64,000 bases of DNA from Piromyces finnis. Lineage: Eukaryota; Neocallimastigomycota; Neocallimastigomycetes; Neocallimastigales; Neocallimastigaceae. The notes under the pieces were generated by a model. It was not told where the DNA came from, searched no databases, and worked only from the letters and a program-made list of their open reading frames with translations. The position numbers were made by a program, and so were the translations under genes. The stretch covers positions 62,001 to 126,000 of the forward strand of contig MCFH01000028.1 in NCBI GenBank assembly GCA_002104945.1. Reading direction: 5' to 3'. Below are positions 60,046 to 64,000 of this stretch, in pieces (the stretch's first letter is position 1; every line of letters begins with the position of its first letter).

Positions 60046-61538
60046 TTTTTGATTTTTTGATTTTCTTTTAAATAATTTTTTTTTTATTCTACATTCAAAA
60101 GCCTATGTACATTCAAACATGTACATTAAATACATATATATATATATAAAAAAAAGGTTTAAAAATCTTTTAAAAAGTTTTCTCACCAACAAATGTATCT
60201 TCCTATTGGTTTAAAAAATGTAATCGTTCATTTTAAGTAAAGTCTCGTATTATGCATCATTATTTAGTTAGCTTTCTTCACATTAAGACCTTTTTTTACC
60301 TTTTTTTTTTTATATAATAAATATAAGGATTAATTTATCCCTTGTTTATTCACTGAAATGAAAATTAGAAAAATTATTTATAATTCTACTTTAGCTTATA
60401 ATGTGCTACAAATCATAAAAGACATTTATATTGAACAGTTTTACAGTTCATTAGAGTCTCATGTTTTATATATAAAGAGTCTTGAGGCATTTTTTTCTTT
60501 CTTACTAAAAATAATGTCTATTATTAGTAATTCAATGGAATTACTTTTTGATAAATTTGGCTAGATATCTAATGTCATCAAAATTAATGACGTCGTACTA
60601 ATATGATAAAAGAAATATCCAAAGCTTAATATTAATATTTTATCTAATGAAATGATTCAGAACAGCATATTTCTAACTATCCATATTTTTTTTTTTTGAT
60701 ACTATCCTATCTGATACAATTTTTTTTTTTTTTTGTTAATATGTATATGTTTATAATAAACTATAATTTTCTACTAAATCACCCACTAAGCTATGAAATA
60801 TATTATAAATAACACTTTTTAAGATATAGGGTTAAATTCTTTTTATGGAGAGAGAAAAAGTATTTTAATATCATAATAATAATAATAATTTAAAAATGAG
60901 AATAAATGAACAGAACTTTACAGACATTTATACAATTCTTGAGAGTCATCTCTGTGAAACCTTTTCCTACAAAAAAAAATTATACTATTGGCCAAGCTAG
61001 CATTAACTAAAAAAAAAAAAGGTTTCTATATTTTTTATAAAATCATTTTCATGTAGAGATTTTAATATTGATTGAAATAGAATGGAATAAAATAATAAAA
61101 TAATAATAATAATAATAGGGATAATCATTAAGAACGTTTTTTTTTCTTCAATTCTTGATACAACTATTTATCCCTTTATTAATGGTTTTTAATAATGAAA
61201 ATTAAAATAAGAACATGAAAATTTTCTTTTTTGATAATTTAAATTTTTAAATATAAAGTCATCATTGAAGAAAAAGAATAAATTCCAAATATTAATTTGT
61301 TATAGATTTTACTTTATAACATAAAAGGATATTTCTATTTACCATTCCAATTATTTTTTATGAAATATATATAAAATATTATTATTTTGTTTTACAATAA
61401 TACTATTTTCAAAATTTTTATATTTTTATTTATTTATTTATTTATAGTAATAAATCTTTTCAATATACAATTTATTTCGAGTAAAACAAATTGATTTAGA
61501 TGTAAGACTTATTTATGAATAAGAAATCAATATAGAAT

Positions 61539-61627
61539 TAATAATAATAATAATAATAATAATAATTAGAATAATAATAATTAGAATAATAATAATTAGA
61601 ATAATAATAATAATAATAATAATAATC

Positions 61628-61674
<47 letters not shown>

Positions 61675-61705
61675 TAGAATAATAATAATAATAATAATAA
61701 TAATC

Positions 61706-61737
<32 letters not shown>

Positions 61738-61769
61738 TAGAATAATAATAATTAGAATAATAATAATTA

Positions 61770-61818
<49 letters not shown>

Positions 61819-61846
61819 TAGAATAATAATAATAATAATAATAAAA
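61539..61846. repeat. AAT / AATTAGAAT repeat
   Basis: About 300 bases of AAT triplets interrupted at intervals by AATTAGAAT and AATCAT; poly-Ile frame on the minus strand is spurious. Confidence 0.95.
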
Positions 61847-64000
61847 GAAATAGTCATAAAAGAAATAACAACTAAAGGATTAAAGAACTTCTTTCTACAC
61901 TTTAATATAATGTAATTTTTTTAAAATTAAAAAAAAATCTTATTTTAATACATTACTTTTAAATATTTATTTTCTCAGGTTAAAAAAAAAAGTCATCCTT
62001 GATGTTGGATAACATATCGTAATAAAACAGCATACTATCCTTTAAGATGACACATTATTATGATGTATCATCATCATATGAATTGAATATTATAAGAAAG
62101 GTTTCATTATAAATATAGAGTATAAATTTCATTATCTCATTATCATCATTATTTCTATTTATGTCTATAAAGTTTAAAAACTTTTTAAGGTTTGATGTAT
62201 TAGCAATGTATAATCAAAAATGAAACCAATAATTATTATTATTATTACAAAATAGATTAATTTTTATTAAATTAATAATCATTAAAAATTATACATTAAT
62301 CTTTAAAAATAATGCTTTTAAATAGAAAACACATTTTTTATTTATAAAAGCAAATAATAAACATTAACTCTATTATTTTTCTATTAGCATCAAAACATGC
62401 AAACAAGCAAATCTATGAATAAAATAAAAATAAATAAAATTATGATTTATTTAAAAACTCAGCAAAAGTGAATTTCATTTATAAAATTATTAAAAAATTT
62501 TAATTTATTTTGTATCACATATTTATATTAAATTATCATATTTAATATATATTTTTTATTATTTAAAGTTCAATTTATTATTTGTTATCATTTATTTCTT
62601 CCTTTTCTGTAAATTTACATAGAAAACATGGTTACACCAATCCATCTTTAAACTATACTATTGTATCATATATTAATAATATGAATTATTAATAATGATG
62701 GAATAATAGAAAAAGAAATAATATTATATAAGTTTGATATAATAATAGAAATAATATCATTTTATAATTATTAAAAGAATAAAATAATTCTTACAATTAC
62801 TATTTTTATTATTTTATTATCATTGCTATGGTTAATGAATTCTTTTTTTTTTTTTCACTATTGATATATTATATATTAGTAATATAAATAAATGCTGAAT
62901 CATTCCATGTATCATCATCATTGGCCAAGATTTACTTTATCAAGAATTTGACAAATTTAATAGTTTATTCATTTCAATCAATAAAAGAGGATGAATCAAA
63001 ATATTTACTTTGTTAATATAAATAATGATTATTGATCTAAATTGATCTATATGAAAATAATAAATTTTAATAATGAATAATAAAAAAATAATAGATTGGA
63101 TTAAAACTTATTACAATAAAATAAATATTCTATACATTGAATTATAATAAAAAGATACCTTTGAATAATAAAAAAGAGTTTTACTCTTTGTTAAAAGATG
63201 AACTTTTTTTTTTTTTGATCCCAAAAATTTAATTTTTAAAAATGTATCCTAAATTTAAAATATAAACTTTATTTATTATAATTTAATATAAATAATAGTA
63301 ATAAAAATAAATTAAAAATGTTAATATATCAAAAAATTTTCCTTTTTAGGTAAAATATTTTTAAAATTTTAATTCACTATTTATTAATAATTTATTTCAA
63401 TATATTTATCGTTTATTTAATATATAAATTATTAATTTAAATTATTTAATTATAATATATTAAAAAAATCATATCTTTCAAAAAAAAAAAGTGTGGAAAG
63501 AGAACTATAGGAAACATAAAGGAAATATTGAACTATACAATAGAGAATCAAAATTTTCATTAGGAAGTAGGTATAATGACAATAATAATTTTTATTCTAT
63601 TGAAGCTGTTTTATATCTGTTTTAAACTGTAGAGATTAAAATACCATCATTAATAACTCTAAAGATTATCTTCTTTTTTTATATATTTAAATTTCCTTTC
63701 AGAGTAAATTTAAATTTAAGCGGCAACTTTTTAAAAAATCGATAATTACTAATTGCTATAAACTGGTGCATTATAAACGCTATATAGATATTATTATAAA
63801 TATTATGACTATTGTGTTATAAATTATTATTATAATTATTATTAATATTAAATATAACAAATATAAATATTGTAAACTATTATTATAAGGATGATTGAGA
63901 TGGATAGCTTAATTAGGTGGCAATGTGAATTAATTTCCTACCAGAAATTTTTCTTTTGATTGTAAAAATAAAGGAGTAATGGTAATAATCACTTTCAAAA

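Larger units (their letters stand above)
58486..64000. other. Gene-poor right end of the window
   Basis: About 5.5 kb of AT-rich DNA with homopolymers, an AAT repeat and some complex patches (59800-60045, 60230-60610, 63490-63630). No gene could be supported; the longest frame (60358-60564, 68 residues) has no recognised feature. Confidence 0.5.

Noticed and set aside
60358-60564. A 68-residue open frame in the right end
   Set aside because: It has no recognised motif, no neighbouring exon and no paralogue in the window; a chance frame cannot be excluded.
63491-63624. A 45-codon open stretch (KVWKENYRKHKGNIELYN...)
   Set aside because: It lacks an ATG, and no matching exon with proper splice sites was found around it.

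Overview
This window looks like nuclear DNA of an anaerobic gut fungus (Neocallimastigomycota). Non-coding DNA is extremely AT-rich and full of A/T homopolymers and triplet repeats. Genes carry many short AT-rich spliceosomal introns, and proteins are rich in Asn and Gln tracts. Two gene contents fit the lineage. One is a pyruvate formate-lyase activating enzyme with a long N-terminal extension, part of the anaerobic sugar metabolism of these fungi. The other is a SPEF1/CLAMP-type calponin-homology protein, expected only in fungi that make flagellated zoospores. The assignment is inference; the species is not claimed. All exon boundaries were deduced by hand from splice sites, reading phase and protein similarity.

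Layout, left to right: a 5'-truncated DEAH/DExH RNA helicase (+); PFL-activating enzyme (+, 4 exons); a long intergenic region holding an intact-looking tRNA-derived SINE with a poly(A) tail and 15-bp target-site duplication; NAD kinase (+, 4 exons); a Vps1-type dynamin (-, 11 exons); an ataxin-2/Pbp1 homologue (+, 8 exons); a six-repeat kelch protein (+, 4 exons); MLH1 (+, 13 exons); SPEF1 (-, 7 exons); a DUF3605-like protein (-, 2 exons); a long gene-free region; eIF2A (+, 14 exons) with a clear U12-type AT-AC intron; two tandem paralogous small membrane proteins (-, 4 exons each) with a possible decayed third copy; a 1.2-kb triplet satellite; a single-exon single-pass membrane protein with 14-residue repeats (+); and about 5.5 kb with no gene I can support.

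The genes are mostly independent housekeeping functions (RNA metabolism, DNA mismatch repair, membrane fission, NADP synthesis) and do not form a cluster or pathway. The least explained items are the SINE, the AT-AC intron, the tandem membrane-protein pair, the Cys/His cluster inside the SPEF1 insert, and a few compositionally complex islands in otherwise simple AT-rich DNA.
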